This document shows, piece by piece, positions 56,493 through 64,000 of a stretch of DNA of 64,000 bases. The number at the start of each line of letters is the position of its first letter. Position 1 is the first letter of the stretch. Location of the stretch: the NCBI RefSeq assembly GCF_000423305.1, contig NZ_AUHS01000003.1, positions 62,001 to 126,000 of the forward strand, written 5' to 3'. The notes under the pieces were generated by a model. That model worked only from the letters and a program-made list of their open reading frames with translations. It did not search any database and was not told the origin of the DNA. Source of the DNA: Legionella moravica DSM 19234 (GTDB lineage: Bacteria > Pseudomonadota > Gammaproteobacteria > Legionellales > Legionellaceae). The position numbers and the translations under genes were made by a program.

Positions 56493-57359
56493 TTAAATAT
56501 TCATTGCATTGCCCAAATCTTCTGTAGGTTCCATATCGGGCTGTGTTTTATTAGCCTTCGATGATTCTTGACTTTTTTGATCATAAGCAGAGGTATCTGC
56601 CAATTTTAAAGGTTCTTCTCCCTTCGGTGAAGGGGAATCTGGAAATGGGGTCATTGCAGACACAGACTCATTCTCTGCCGATACATCGGCACTTTGCTCC
56701 TGTTCAGAAGTGGGGACATCGCCAGAAGGGTTGACACTAACCTCATCAGTAGGTTTATCACTGATCGCTTCAGTAACTTTGGGGCTGACCTCATCATTCG
56801 GTTTGACACTGACTGAATCAGATTGTTCGATACTTACCTTTTCTACAATAGGGGGATTATTCTCATTACTACGACTCTGAGATGCTGTTGACGACTGTTC
56901 AGATGAAGGAGAGGGTTGTTGATTTGCTGGCTCGTTTCCTGACTTGGAAAAAGCACTCTTAATTTTATCAACAGCAGCATCGGCTCCTTTTTGAGCCAGA
57001 TTTCCCGCAATGTTTCTAATGGGATCGTATAATGCGCTATTAATTTTGGAAACAGTGCCATAAAGCTGATTAAACAATTGCATCATGGGATCATCTGATT
57101 TTTCCGCTTGCTCTTCTTCTTCTTGCTTTTTCTTCTTTCTTTGATTTTCAGCGAACTGATCTGCAGGGGCTTGTGCCAACTTGCTCAATCCTTCTTTCGC
57201 TTTTGAAGCAAGAGCTGCGCCTTTTTTGGCAAAATCAACCGCTTTATCTAAAAAACTTGGGCCTGAATCAGGGGCTGGTGTTGGGGAAGATGTTTTGGAA
57301 GCACCTGCTGTACTCGTTGTAGATGTTGGTTCGGAGCTTTGTGGAGTATTCTCTGCCAT
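56493..57359 (-). CDS. Acidic low-complexity protein, effector candidate (Lpg2844-like)
   Basis: A 288-residue protein of low complexity. The first 35 residues are Ser/Thr/Pro-rich. A helical, alanine- and lysine-rich region follows (about 34-140), with a charged run KKKKQEEEEQAEK near 76-88. From 140 on it is disordered, dominated by Ser, Pro, Glu and Asp, with loosely repeated KP-x-DEVS units near 190-215. There is no signal peptide. Gene order (three genes before the srnA block) points to the Lpg2844 position, which I recall in Dot/Icm substrate lists. No enzymatic domain is seen, so a scaffold or adaptor role is possible. Confidence 0.7.
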   Translation of the reverse strand: MAENTPQSSEPTSTTSTAGASKTSSPTPAPDSGPSFLDKAVDFAKKGAALASKAKEGLSKLAQAPADQFAENQRKKKKQEEEEQAEKSDDPMMQLFNQLYGTVSKINSALYDPIRNIAGNLAQKGADAAVDKIKSAFSKSGNEPANQQPSPSSEQSSTASQSRSNENNPPIVEKVSIEQSDSVSVKPNDEVSPKVTEAISDKPTDEVSVNPSGDVPTSEQEQSADVSAENESVSAMTPFPDSPSPKGEEPLKLADTSAYDQKSQESSKANKTQPDMEPTEDLGNAMNI

Positions 57360-57677
57360 ATCAAATTACCTATTTAAAACTTATTTAAATAAATTATAGT
57401 AGCTAAACAGTGATTTGCATTTTTTAAACACGAAATTAACTTTTATTTAACAATTAAATTTGATTTTCACCATTCTGAACTTTTTAATGGGCATTGCATT
57501 GAATCGGTCTCAGAGGTAACTCATGTTACATAGCTCGGCTGAAATGGACGAACAGCTTAAGGTAGGATTGGTCTGTATTCGGAGATTCTGTATTTTGGTG
57601 AGGAGGTCGAAAATCTCAAAATAACCAAGAGATTGGATCAAGATGACTGGCTAACTCGCTCTATAACAAATAAGAGT
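57360..57677. other. Gene-free stretch upstream of the Lpg2844-like gene
   Basis: A 318-base AT-rich region between two leftward genes. I see no supported frame, repeat or clear hairpin; it probably holds the promoter of the acidic protein gene. Confidence 0.5.
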
Positions 57678-57875
57678 CTATAAGGCCATAACCAGTTCAG
57701 GATTCTGAGCTATAACCTGTGCCGCTTGCTGTATTAATTGAGCGGTATTTAACTCATGCTGCGATCCGCTGATTTTATGATTGTATGCTTTAGCTTTTGC
57801 ATCATAAAGATCGAAAACAGTAGAAGATTCTAAAGGCTCATTTGCACTATCCGCAGTCATTGGAGTTAAATTCAT
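57678..57875 (-). CDS. Small hypothetical protein
   Basis: A 65-residue soluble protein with a Ser/Thr/Asn-rich N-terminal half and an amphipathic, Gln/Ala-rich helix near the C-terminus (about 43-62). The ribosome site is weak (GAGTGA). Composition and a clean stop suggest a real gene. No family is recognised. It lies between the acidic effector candidate and the rightward hydrolase gene. Confidence 0.6.
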   Translation of the reverse strand: MNLTPMTADSANEPLESSTVFDLYDAKAKAYNHKISGSQHELNTAQLIQQAAQVIAQNPELVMAL

Positions 57876-57991
57876 CTAAATCACTCACTAAAATTATGTA
57901 TTATAAAGCAATTATATCAAAATAAGTTCTATAATAAATTAAAGGCTCAATAAAAATAATGCTGTTTCACCATCTTAAAAGCAGGTAAGCC

Positions 57992-58774
57992 ATGAACGAT
58001 AACGACTTTCGCTACATGAGACGCGGTAAACAACTCTCAGGGTTAACGAAGGAAGAACTAACCCTTCTTAAGCCCATCAACCAACGAGGGGTGGAGTTCG
58101 AGCGTGCTTTACTTGTACTGCATGGTTTTTCATCTTCTCCGGCAGTTTATCGCTATATTATTCCAGAAATAAAGCACTACGATGCTATTGTGTGTCCGGT
58201 TCTTCCCGGTCATGCTGAGAGTATTGAAGCATTTTCTCACGCCAAAGCATCTGAATGGTTGTTAACAGCACACCATGCCTGCGAAACACTAACCAAAGAA
58301 TACAAGAAAGTCGATGTATTAGGCCTATCTTTGGGAGGTTTATTAGCCTGTGAACTCAGCCAGCGTTTTAACCTGAATCATCTCTTTCTCTTGGCGCCGG
58401 CTTTAAAACTACACATGAAAATAAACTCCATGCTCAAGCTAGCCCAAATACTAAAATATTTTGGATTTCGTCATCTTCGTAATGCAGCAGGAAACCTCAA
58501 AACCAACGAACATGCTGAAATTGCTTATAGAAAACTTCCGATAAATTCTATAATAGAAATGCTGACTCTGGCCCAACAATATGAATGGGTTCCACCTACC
58601 TGTCCTGTCGACCTGTTTCTAGGTGCCTTTGATGAAGTCGTTGCATCAAAAGAAGTGGAGCAATTGTTTTCATCACTTCCCAATGTCACCATACACTGGT
58701 TAAGAAATTCTGCGCATGTATTACCATTAGACAGTGATCTTCAAGAAATAATAAAATGCATTAACAGGGATTAG
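57992..58774 (+). CDS. Alpha/beta hydrolase (monoglyceride lipase/carboxylesterase-like)
   Basis: A 260-residue cytoplasmic serine hydrolase. The oxyanion HGFSSSP is at residues 44-50, the nucleophile elbow GLSLGG at 111-116 (Ser113), the acid is likely the Asp in LGAFDEVV near 208, and the His is in SAHVLP near 239. The closest recognisable group is thermostable carboxylesterase (Est30)/monoacylglycerol lipase. Substrate probably short acyl esters or monoglycerides. No signal peptide. Confidence 0.87.
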   Translation: MNDNDFRYMRRGKQLSGLTKEELTLLKPINQRGVEFERALLVLHGFSSSPAVYRYIIPEIKHYDAIVCPVLPGHAESIEAFSHAKASEWLLTAHHACETLTKEYKKVDVLGLSLGGLLACELSQRFNLNHLFLLAPALKLHMKINSMLKLAQILKYFGFRHLRNAAGNLKTNEHAEIAYRKLPINSIIEMLTLAQQYEWVPPTCPVDLFLGAFDEVVASKEVEQLFSSLPNVTIHWLRNSAHVLPLDSDLQEIIKCINRD

Positions 58775-58877
58775 ATTGGTTCACTGATCAGATAGAGCGT
58801 CAGGACTTTGCTGCACATGATGACACGGGATATTCAGTACGACAATCCGAAAAAATTGCCGTACTCATCCGGCTGCG

Positions 58878-59846
58878 CTAAGGAAATTGTTTGTTATATC
58901 GATTAAAGTCCTCTCTATCAAACTGACTCCATTCACGCAAATCAAGTACAGAACCATTATAAGCCATAAAATCAGCTCGAGTTGTTGGAATATTAAAATA
59001 GTAGATATCACTGGCATCTGTCGCCAGATTGCTTTGATGATTCACTGCAGAAATTTCCGCAACCGATTTATCATGGGTCTTCACAAAACTTCGTTGAGCG
59101 CGTAAATAGCGCCCTTTAAACTGCGCAACACCCCACAGCTCGACATCAAGTTTATTGACTATTCCAGCCAATTGTACTCTAGCAGCACTTTTTGCCCGAA
59201 TGATCAAATCGTTGCTTTTTACCCAATACAGGCTTAACCAGGCATCACCATCAATATCAAGCTTGGCAAGATTAACAAATCCCGTTAATTGAACTTTGGG
59301 ATTTCCTTTTAAATAAACGTGCAAATTACGGCTTGTTAGACCATTAATTTGTGTTAGCCCACCACCAACTACTTCCAGGCGCTGCAACCCTATAGTTCCT
59401 GCCAATCGGGTTGTACCCGGATTTGAAATGTACAGATTTAAGTAACTGGTATGCAATCGGCTACCGCGTATAGAGCCAGCACCAATATATCGAACACCGT
59501 TTAAAAATTTACCGCGAATGTCTGCATTAACCGCCCCAAAACGTGGAAATCCTTTACCTAAAGCTAAATATAATGTTCCGTTGGATACTACTGAAGTGAC
59601 CTGAGCCAAATCTCTGGGATCACCCGTTAACAGAACCTGAGGCTTTTTATAGCCAGTATGCAAATGAATGTTCATTTGTCCTTGAACGTCCACTTGGTTA
59701 AAAGCAGGAACCTGCCGATGCTGGTTCATACTGCTGCTTGGATAGTGAGATACTGGAACAGGCGTCTTTTGCCCATTATGAATGCAACCAGCCAATAAAA
59801 AGGCCATTAAAATCAATGAATAATACCGCTTAAGCATAATCTTCAT
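58878..59846 (-). CDS. DUF2807 (GIN-domain) lipoprotein
   Basis: A 322-residue exported lipoprotein. The signal ends in the lipobox LLAGC at about residues 17-21, so it should be lipidated. The rest is a repetitive beta-rich region with alternating G-N-L-L-x-V patterns, matching the putative auto-transporter adhesin head (GIN, DUF2807) domain found in periplasmic and outer-membrane proteins. Function unknown, perhaps a surface or envelope scaffold. The second Met (59837) has better spacing from AGGA and may be the true start. Confidence 0.82.
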   Translation of the reverse strand: MKIMLKRYYSLILMAFLLAGCIHNGQKTPVPVSHYPSSSMNQHRQVPAFNQVDVQGQMNIHLHTGYKKPQVLLTGDPRDLAQVTSVVSNGTLYLALGKGFPRFGAVNADIRGKFLNGVRYIGAGSIRGSRLHTSYLNLYISNPGTTRLAGTIGLQRLEVVGGGLTQINGLTSRNLHVYLKGNPKVQLTGFVNLAKLDIDGDAWLSLYWVKSNDLIIRAKSAARVQLAGIVNKLDVELWGVAQFKGRYLRAQRSFVKTHDKSVAEISAVNHQSNLATDASDIYYFNIPTTRADFMAYNGSVLDLREWSQFDREDFNRYNKQFP

Positions 59847-59918
59847 TCCTATTTCAATAATCTCTCTACATTAGAGTAAGTTATAGTAATGTGCAAGGCA
59901 GTATCCCTGATTAGGCAC

Positions 59919-59940
59919 AGGCCAAATGATCATTTGGCCT
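59919..59940 (-). terminator. Palindromic hairpin past srnA
   Basis: A perfect 22-base palindrome (11-bp half site aggccaaatga) lies 9 bases after the srnA stop. It may act as terminator or 3' stabiliser; there is no strong T-run. Confidence 0.5.
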
Positions 59941-59948
59941 CCAAAAAA

Positions 59949-60929
59949 CTAATACCAGCTGTCTTTACTAAAATCTGAGATAGTGACATTGCTGGAGCAC
60001 GAATCATGATATTGATGATCAGGAGCCTTATTAATTAAGGATGCCACAGGCTCATTAAAAGGAATTAATGACGGTAATTGAATAAATACATCGACCAGAT
60101 AACCGTCCTTACACCCCAAATAAATTTTTCCGGCGTTGTTTGAGCCAAAAGCCTGGCTGATGTTCTCACGTAACAACGACAACTGTACCGTCTTACCTTT
60201 ATGTCTCGTTAAAAATTGACCAAAAGCAGATTCATCCACTTCGCGCGCTAACTTCATTGCCAATGAAAAATAATCATCCGGTTTTAACGCCTGGCAACTA
60301 CCGTGTTTGTTCCATTCATGTCGCTCCAAACAACTACCGTATTTATAACTTGGCATGAATATTTTTAGTTGTTCATCAACTGATGAAGATAAATTCAAGG
60401 GAGTGTAATCACAATGATTGGCGCGTGGTTTCACATCACAAAAGCCATATCTTTGACCACAATTATCCTGATTTGGCCATAATCCATGCAAGGTCAAATG
60501 ATTGGCCTGATAGGAGTTTACCGTTAATTTCCTGCATTCAGGCTTACCGGCTTCATAGCCATAAGTTTGACAAAATCCAGGTTGTGAACTGAGAGCTAAA
60601 ACATGTGAGTCGGCCATACCGGATCTAGAATCACATTTTTCGGTATTGCGCTCGGTATACTCTGTAAGGCCACAATCAGCACTGACCCAGCGTAACGTAT
60701 TATGATGCTCGGGAATAACGACGCGCAACCAATCCGGTGGGCTTTTATTAATTTCTTTTAGTGGATACTGCTGATGGATTTGTACCATTAAATTGTCGGG
60801 ATTTGTTTTATTATTCTTAGACAGGTATGCGGGGCATGTTTTCGTTGCTTGGAAAGTACCACTTACTGCATTTAAGGCGTTTACATTAACAGAAAAAGCA
60901 AGGAACAACAGGGTGAGAAACTTTATCAT
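59949..60929 (-). CDS. srnA: SrnA, secreted T2-family ribonuclease
   Basis: A 326-residue exported RNase from the ATG at 60929, which gives a clean signal peptide (about residues 1-19); a GTG ten codons upstream also fits but makes a poorer signal. The two T2 catalytic motifs are present: CAS1 LHGLWPNQDNCG and CAS2 HEWNKHGSC, with a catalytic His in each and several Cys for disulfides. SrnA (Lpg2848) is a type II secretion substrate that degrades host RNA to supply nutrients in amoebae. The N-terminal third before CAS1 is longer than in fungal enzymes. Confidence 0.94.
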   Translation of the reverse strand: MIKFLTLLFLAFSVNVNALNAVSGTFQATKTCPAYLSKNNKTNPDNLMVQIHQQYPLKEINKSPPDWLRVVIPEHHNTLRWVSADCGLTEYTERNTEKCDSRSGMADSHVLALSSQPGFCQTYGYEAGKPECRKLTVNSYQANHLTLHGLWPNQDNCGQRYGFCDVKPRANHCDYTPLNLSSSVDEQLKIFMPSYKYGSCLERHEWNKHGSCQALKPDDYFSLAMKLAREVDESAFGQFLTRHKGKTVQLSLLRENISQAFGSNNAGKIYLGCKDGYLVDVFIQLPSLIPFNEPVASLINKAPDHQYHDSCSSNVTISDFSKDSWY

Positions 60930-61281
60930 TATGCATCCCGACCATAGTTTGGTACGCACATTATACCTAAGTCCTTTTCGAAAGCCAGCTTTAAACTATT
61001 CTGTAATCAAATTTGATAAATAAGGATTTTTTTCCATCTTCTTCAGTGACGTAACCAAGCAAATCTAAACCAATTGAATCGTTAATGAGGTTAAAAAAAT
61101 TTACGAGTGGGCGAAATTCTGTATTAAAATTTTATCAAAAAAACAGTTTACCGATACCAAAACGATGAAACAGTGTCACTTTTCTATCTATTTCACACGA
61201 TTCAGATCTTGTAAAATTTCTCACTCTTGCCGCAGCACGGACGCAAACAGCTCGAGTGAGACAATTTAAGAAAAAGCGCTT
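60930..61281. other. Intergenic stretch upstream of srnA
   Basis: A 352-base AT-rich gap between srnA and the second csp gene. Apart from the csp terminator at 61219-61261 I see no gene; the srnA promoter must lie in its left half. Confidence 0.5.
61219..61261 (-). terminator. Terminator of the second csp gene
   Basis: Stem gagtgaga/tctcactc with a 27-base loop starts 21 bases past the stop and is followed on the minus strand by AAATTTTA. Moderate terminator. Confidence 0.5.
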
Positions 61282-61497
61282 TTATAAAGCAGTTACTTCC
61301 TCAGCTTGCAGCCCTTTCGCACCTTTAGTCACCAGGAACTCAACTCGTTGACCTTCCACTAAAGTTTTACGCCCTGCACTGCTGATAATGGATCTAAAAT
61401 GAACAAAAACATCATCCTGACCATTATCCCGACTAATGAAGCCATACCCTTTATCATCATTGAACCACTTAACGTGACCAGTTTCTTTAACAGACAT
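61282..61497 (-). CDS. Cold-shock domain protein
   Basis: A 71-residue cold-shock domain protein when started at the internal ATG at 61497, which fits the family; an earlier ATG at 61551 adds an unlike leader. RNP1 is KGYGFISR and RNP2 VFVHFR. It has a C-terminal [10 protein letters not shown] like the other csp gene here. It may be a stationary-phase or RNA-chaperone type rather than cold-induced. Confidence 0.93.
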   Translation of the reverse strand: MSVKETGHVKWFNDDKGYGFISRDNGQDDVFVHFRSIISSAGRKTLVEGQRVEFLVTKGAKGLQAEEVTAL

Positions 61498-61800
61498 TTC
61501 TACATTCCAATTAAAATTAAACACAAACCTGTGATCAAATTCAGGTAACAAGGAGAAGCTTTTAGCGTAATTAATTCGAATTGCTCAGAACAGCCCAAGA
61601 TTGAATCCCGCGAAAACCAACATGTTAACTGAAAATCATTAGCTCACAAGTAATTAAAATTATAATATGATGTTCTACAAATAGCGAGGAATATGTACAA
61701 CTTCTTTATAAATGGTGCAGAATTACCAGTTTCAATTGTGATTGAAACTAAGGATACCAGGCCTTTAAACTACAAAGGTCTGGTGTGATCATGACGTAAC
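61498..61800. other. Intergenic stretch with terminator of the flavoprotein gene
   Basis: A 303-base gap. It contains a perfect-looking hairpin at 61756-61784 (accaggccttt/aaaggtctggt, one G-U) just past the flavoprotein stop, serving as its terminator. Nothing else is seen except the probable csp promoter. Confidence 0.5.
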
Positions 61801-63258
61801 TTAAAGAATACTGCAGCGCTTTTTTTCACTCATTTCTTTATCAAGGTTATTGAATGGTGAAAACACCGGAGCCGTAAAAAACTGAATTCCCCTCATTATA
61901 TTTTTAAACGAGAAATTCTCTTCATATGTGGGCGTAGGGGTAAATAATTCGCTCATTGTATCGGTTGCTTTATTGCCGACGCTGACTACGTCCTCAAAGC
62001 CACCTAAAACGTAGGATCCCAAGTAAATAGTATTCCCGGTTTGCTGTTCTTTATCCAGATCCAAACGAACCTCCCACGGCAGAGTAGACATATAGTCTTC
62101 CCAAATTTTTTCTTTAATAACCTCTACTTCAGTTACGCCTTCAATAGACTTTAGTTCCTCTATCAACGCAGCATGATCAAAAGTAAAATCATTATGATTT
62201 GGAGGCAAATTTACATAAACAGTACATAATCGGCCATCATCTGGTCCTGTGCGATTATCTCGGGTAGTAATGAGAGCCAAATGACCAAAACCGGCTTCAT
62301 CAAGTCCTTGTGGGAAATAATATTGATGCGGAGGTAAGCCCTTGATCTTATATACAGCAACAGGATATCTATAAAATTCCAATTGTTTCACACAGTTTGT
62401 TTCAGTTTCGGTTAACTCCATCCCCAGGGAAGGCCAATTTTTAGGAGAAGTAGCTAAAACCAAAGTATCCGCAATTTCTGTATATTCAATACCATTTTGT
62501 ACATAATTAACGGTAACTTGATCCGAATTCCGCTCAATATGAGTGACATGTGCATTCAGGCGAACATCAAAATTCCGGGCAATCTGTTGCATCAGCAGCT
62601 GAAATCCCCCGTGTATTGCCAATAATGCGGGTTGTTGAACGATGTGTTCCACCAAAGCAAGCTCAGGCAGTGTCATTTTACCGAAATACTCAAGAACACT
62701 ATAAGTAGGGCAATGAGTTATAGCACCATAACCAAAACCAGGCACGAAAGGCTTGGTCAAAAGAGGAATATGTTTCATTTCTCTTAACGTGCAATACTCA
62801 GTAAATGGACGTTGTAACTCATCTGGAAGTTGTTTTTTATTTTGTTTTGCGTCTTGATAAATATCATAATCTTCATTAAAAGTTGACATCTCACTAATAA
62901 GTTCTTTAACAAAGACTATTTTCTCAGCAAAAGATAATCCATTATATTTTTTTTGTATTTCAACTGTTTCCTGTTCCATTGGCACCATGGTTTCGTAAGT
63001 GAGGCCATGCTCGATTAACGCATCAATCACTACCCCATAGTTAGGTGCTACAGCCCCGGCTCCCAGTTCAGTTTTCAGCTCCGGATGATTAGGGTCGGAA
63101 TAGGTACGACACTTTCCACCCACTTCACCGTCGCGCTCCAAAAAGAGCATTTCTATGCTCACATGGTGTTCGTCGGCTATTTGTCGAAGCTTGCGAGCAC
63201 CAAATAAAGCGCTAGGCCCTGCACCAATAAAAATCACTTTAGAGGGAAGTTTTTTCAT
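61801..63258 (-). CDS. FAD-dependent amine oxidase-like protein with C-terminal CaaX box
   Basis: A 485-residue flavoprotein of the NAD(P)-binding/amine-oxidase group. The dinucleotide motif VIFIGAGPSALFGARKL is at residues 9-25, followed by an acidic residue-ended strand (FLERDG) and GGKCRTY. A substrate domain follows, then a second FAD-binding stretch near the end (YLGSYVLGGFEDVV). The protein ends KKRCSIL, a Cys-Ser-Ile-Leu CaaX box after basic residues, as in prenylated proteins. Several L. pneumophila effectors are lipidated by the host this way. It has no signal peptide. Enzyme function could be oxidation of an amine or protoporphyrinogen-like substrate; secretion and prenylation are inferred. 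A hairpin follows. Confidence 0.85.
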   Translation of the reverse strand: MKKLPSKVIFIGAGPSALFGARKLRQIADEHHVSIEMLFLERDGEVGGKCRTYSDPNHPELKTELGAGAVAPNYGVVIDALIEHGLTYETMVPMEQETVEIQKKYNGLSFAEKIVFVKELISEMSTFNEDYDIYQDAKQNKKQLPDELQRPFTEYCTLREMKHIPLLTKPFVPGFGYGAITHCPTYSVLEYFGKMTLPELALVEHIVQQPALLAIHGGFQLLMQQIARNFDVRLNAHVTHIERNSDQVTVNYVQNGIEYTEIADTLVLATSPKNWPSLGMELTETETNCVKQLEFYRYPVAVYKIKGLPPHQYYFPQGLDEAGFGHLALITTRDNRTGPDDGRLCTVYVNLPPNHNDFTFDHAALIEELKSIEGVTEVEVIKEKIWEDYMSTLPWEVRLDLDKEQQTGNTIYLGSYVLGGFEDVVSVGNKATDTMSELFTPTPTYEENFSFKNIMRGIQFFTAPVFSPFNNLDKEMSEKKRCSIL

Positions 63259-63484
63259 GACAATCCTTGTTCATTTAACTTAATTAAAACATCCATTCAT
63301 CGTTGAAGTGGAATCATTTCGCTACCGGTTTATCATAAAAAAGGATAAACGGCGCCCTGCTCCATATACATCCAATCAATATGAAGCACAAATTAAATTA
63401 ACATAGGAATTAGGGAGTTAAAACCAGGGGCTATTGAATACTCCGGAGAAACATCACCCGAAATGCACTATAAGCCCTCTTGCC

Positions 63485-64000
63485 CTAAAATGGATTGATA
63501 GGTGGTAATACATTAGAACTCTGTTTTTTATCGGCATTTGATCGTTTAAGAGCTATTACGGCTCGCAATAACTCATCGCCTCGCCATAAAATTTTCTCAT
63601 CACTTTTATATAAAACCTGTGACAGTAGATGAATCTGTTTTTTTAATTGAGCATCTCTAACCAGCTTGGTCAAATCAGAAAGATTCAGTAACGGAGCATC
63701 AGGCCATTGCACCTTACCCCATTTTAATAATGCATCACGTGCTTTTTTCGGATTGCATTCCGTACATGCTTTATTTAATTCCGTAAAAGCCTTCCTGACT
63801 TGTTTTTTAGAGGAATGACGGTTGTGTTTTTGCCATCCCCACAATCCTAAAGTGATGACCCATGCAAAAGCAAAGAGAATGGCGACAATCCACCCCCAGT
63901 TAAATGAAGCATGTGGATATGAATCAATTTCTCGGCCTTGGTTTTCTGTCGTTGGCATTACGGAACTGTTTTGGGATTCAGTTTTTTCATTGCTGGTCGC
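63485..64000 (-). CDS. BatD-like protein, C-terminal part (5' end outside window)
   Basis: The frame ends at 63485 and stays open to the right edge, so at least 172 residues of the C-terminal part are present; an ATG at 63958 is probably internal. A membrane helix (WGWIVAILFAFAWVITLGLW) is followed by a cytoplasmic region with short helical repeats: ACTECNPKKARDALLKWGKVQWPDAPLL, shown here only as positions about 70-95 of the visible part. This matches the end of BatD (oxygen-tolerance operon) proteins, which work with BatA/BatB VWA proteins. The bat neighbours should be just beyond the window. Confidence 0.72.
   Translation of the reverse strand, partial: ATSNEKTESQNSSVMPTTENQGREIDSYPHASFNWGWIVAILFAFAWVITLGLWGWQKHNRHSSKKQVRKAFTELNKACTECNPKKARDALLKWGKVQWPDAPLLNLSDLTKLVRDAQLKKQIHLLSQVLYKSDEKILWRGDELLRAVIALKRSNADKKQSSNVLPPINPF

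Noticed and set aside
1..64000. CRISPR array, tRNA or rRNA genes
   Set aside because: No series of equally spaced direct repeats, and no T-loop or ribosomal RNA motifs, were noticed in the gaps; a tRNA scan could confirm.

Overview
The window looks like Legionella pneumophila chromosome, or a very close relative. It is low in G+C. It combines the Fe(II) transporter-type effector MavN next to the secreted aminopeptidase LapA, a cysteine phytase (LppA type), the GDSL acyltransferase PlaC and the T2 ribonuclease SrnA, in the order I remember for the lpg2800-2850 part of the Philadelphia genome. Locus names and tags are from memory, and no database was searched.

Layout. 0-10.4 kb: a partial membrane protein, a POT peptide transporter, a coiled-coil membrane protein (effector candidate), a patatin phospholipase, aroE, a PAS-only protein and a CE-clan cysteine protease with a glycine-zipper tail. 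This part is rich in inverted repeats. Two 160-bp TA-flanked elements in opposite orientation bracket the protease gene, and a 459-bp relic of an ISAs1-family element with a 10-bp target duplication sits on its stop codon. 10.4-18 kb: pepN, then the prkA-yeaH-spoVR stress operon. 18-26 kb: a 938-residue protein with two RasGAP-like segments, two M28 aminopeptidases (one without its catalytic glutamates) and mavN behind a clear Fur box. 26-36.5 kb: rep-type helicase, hslO, an unknown gene, the phytase, typA, nadK, recN and a cold-shock gene. 36.5-41.8 kb: strain-variable cargo, with an amidinotransferase-fold hydrolase, a CatB-like acetyltransferase, a long-TIR element and two lipid-linked-sugar glycosyltransferases. 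In the Philadelphia strain I recall the sidH-lubX-vipD effector genes near here; they are absent. 41.8-64 kb: a large unknown protein (probable Lpg2832 counterpart), yciA, tex, a thiopurine methyltransferase, glmS, plaC, trhO, smpB, bcp, an MFS exporter, phoH, guaC, an acidic effector candidate, small and unknown genes, an alpha/beta hydrolase, a lipoprotein, srnA, a second csp gene, a flavoprotein ending in a CaaX box, and the C-terminal end of a BatD-like protein cut by the window edge.

How it fits together. Most genes are ordinary housekeeping, but they alternate with proteins likely exported to the host. LapA, PlaC and SrnA are type II secretion substrates. MavN, the phytase and several unknown proteins are known or likely Dot/Icm substrates. 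The strongest leads are the double RasGAP protein, the CE-clan protease in its nest of mobile elements, the CaaX-tailed flavoenzyme and the dead LapA paralog. No tRNA, rRNA or CRISPR array was seen.
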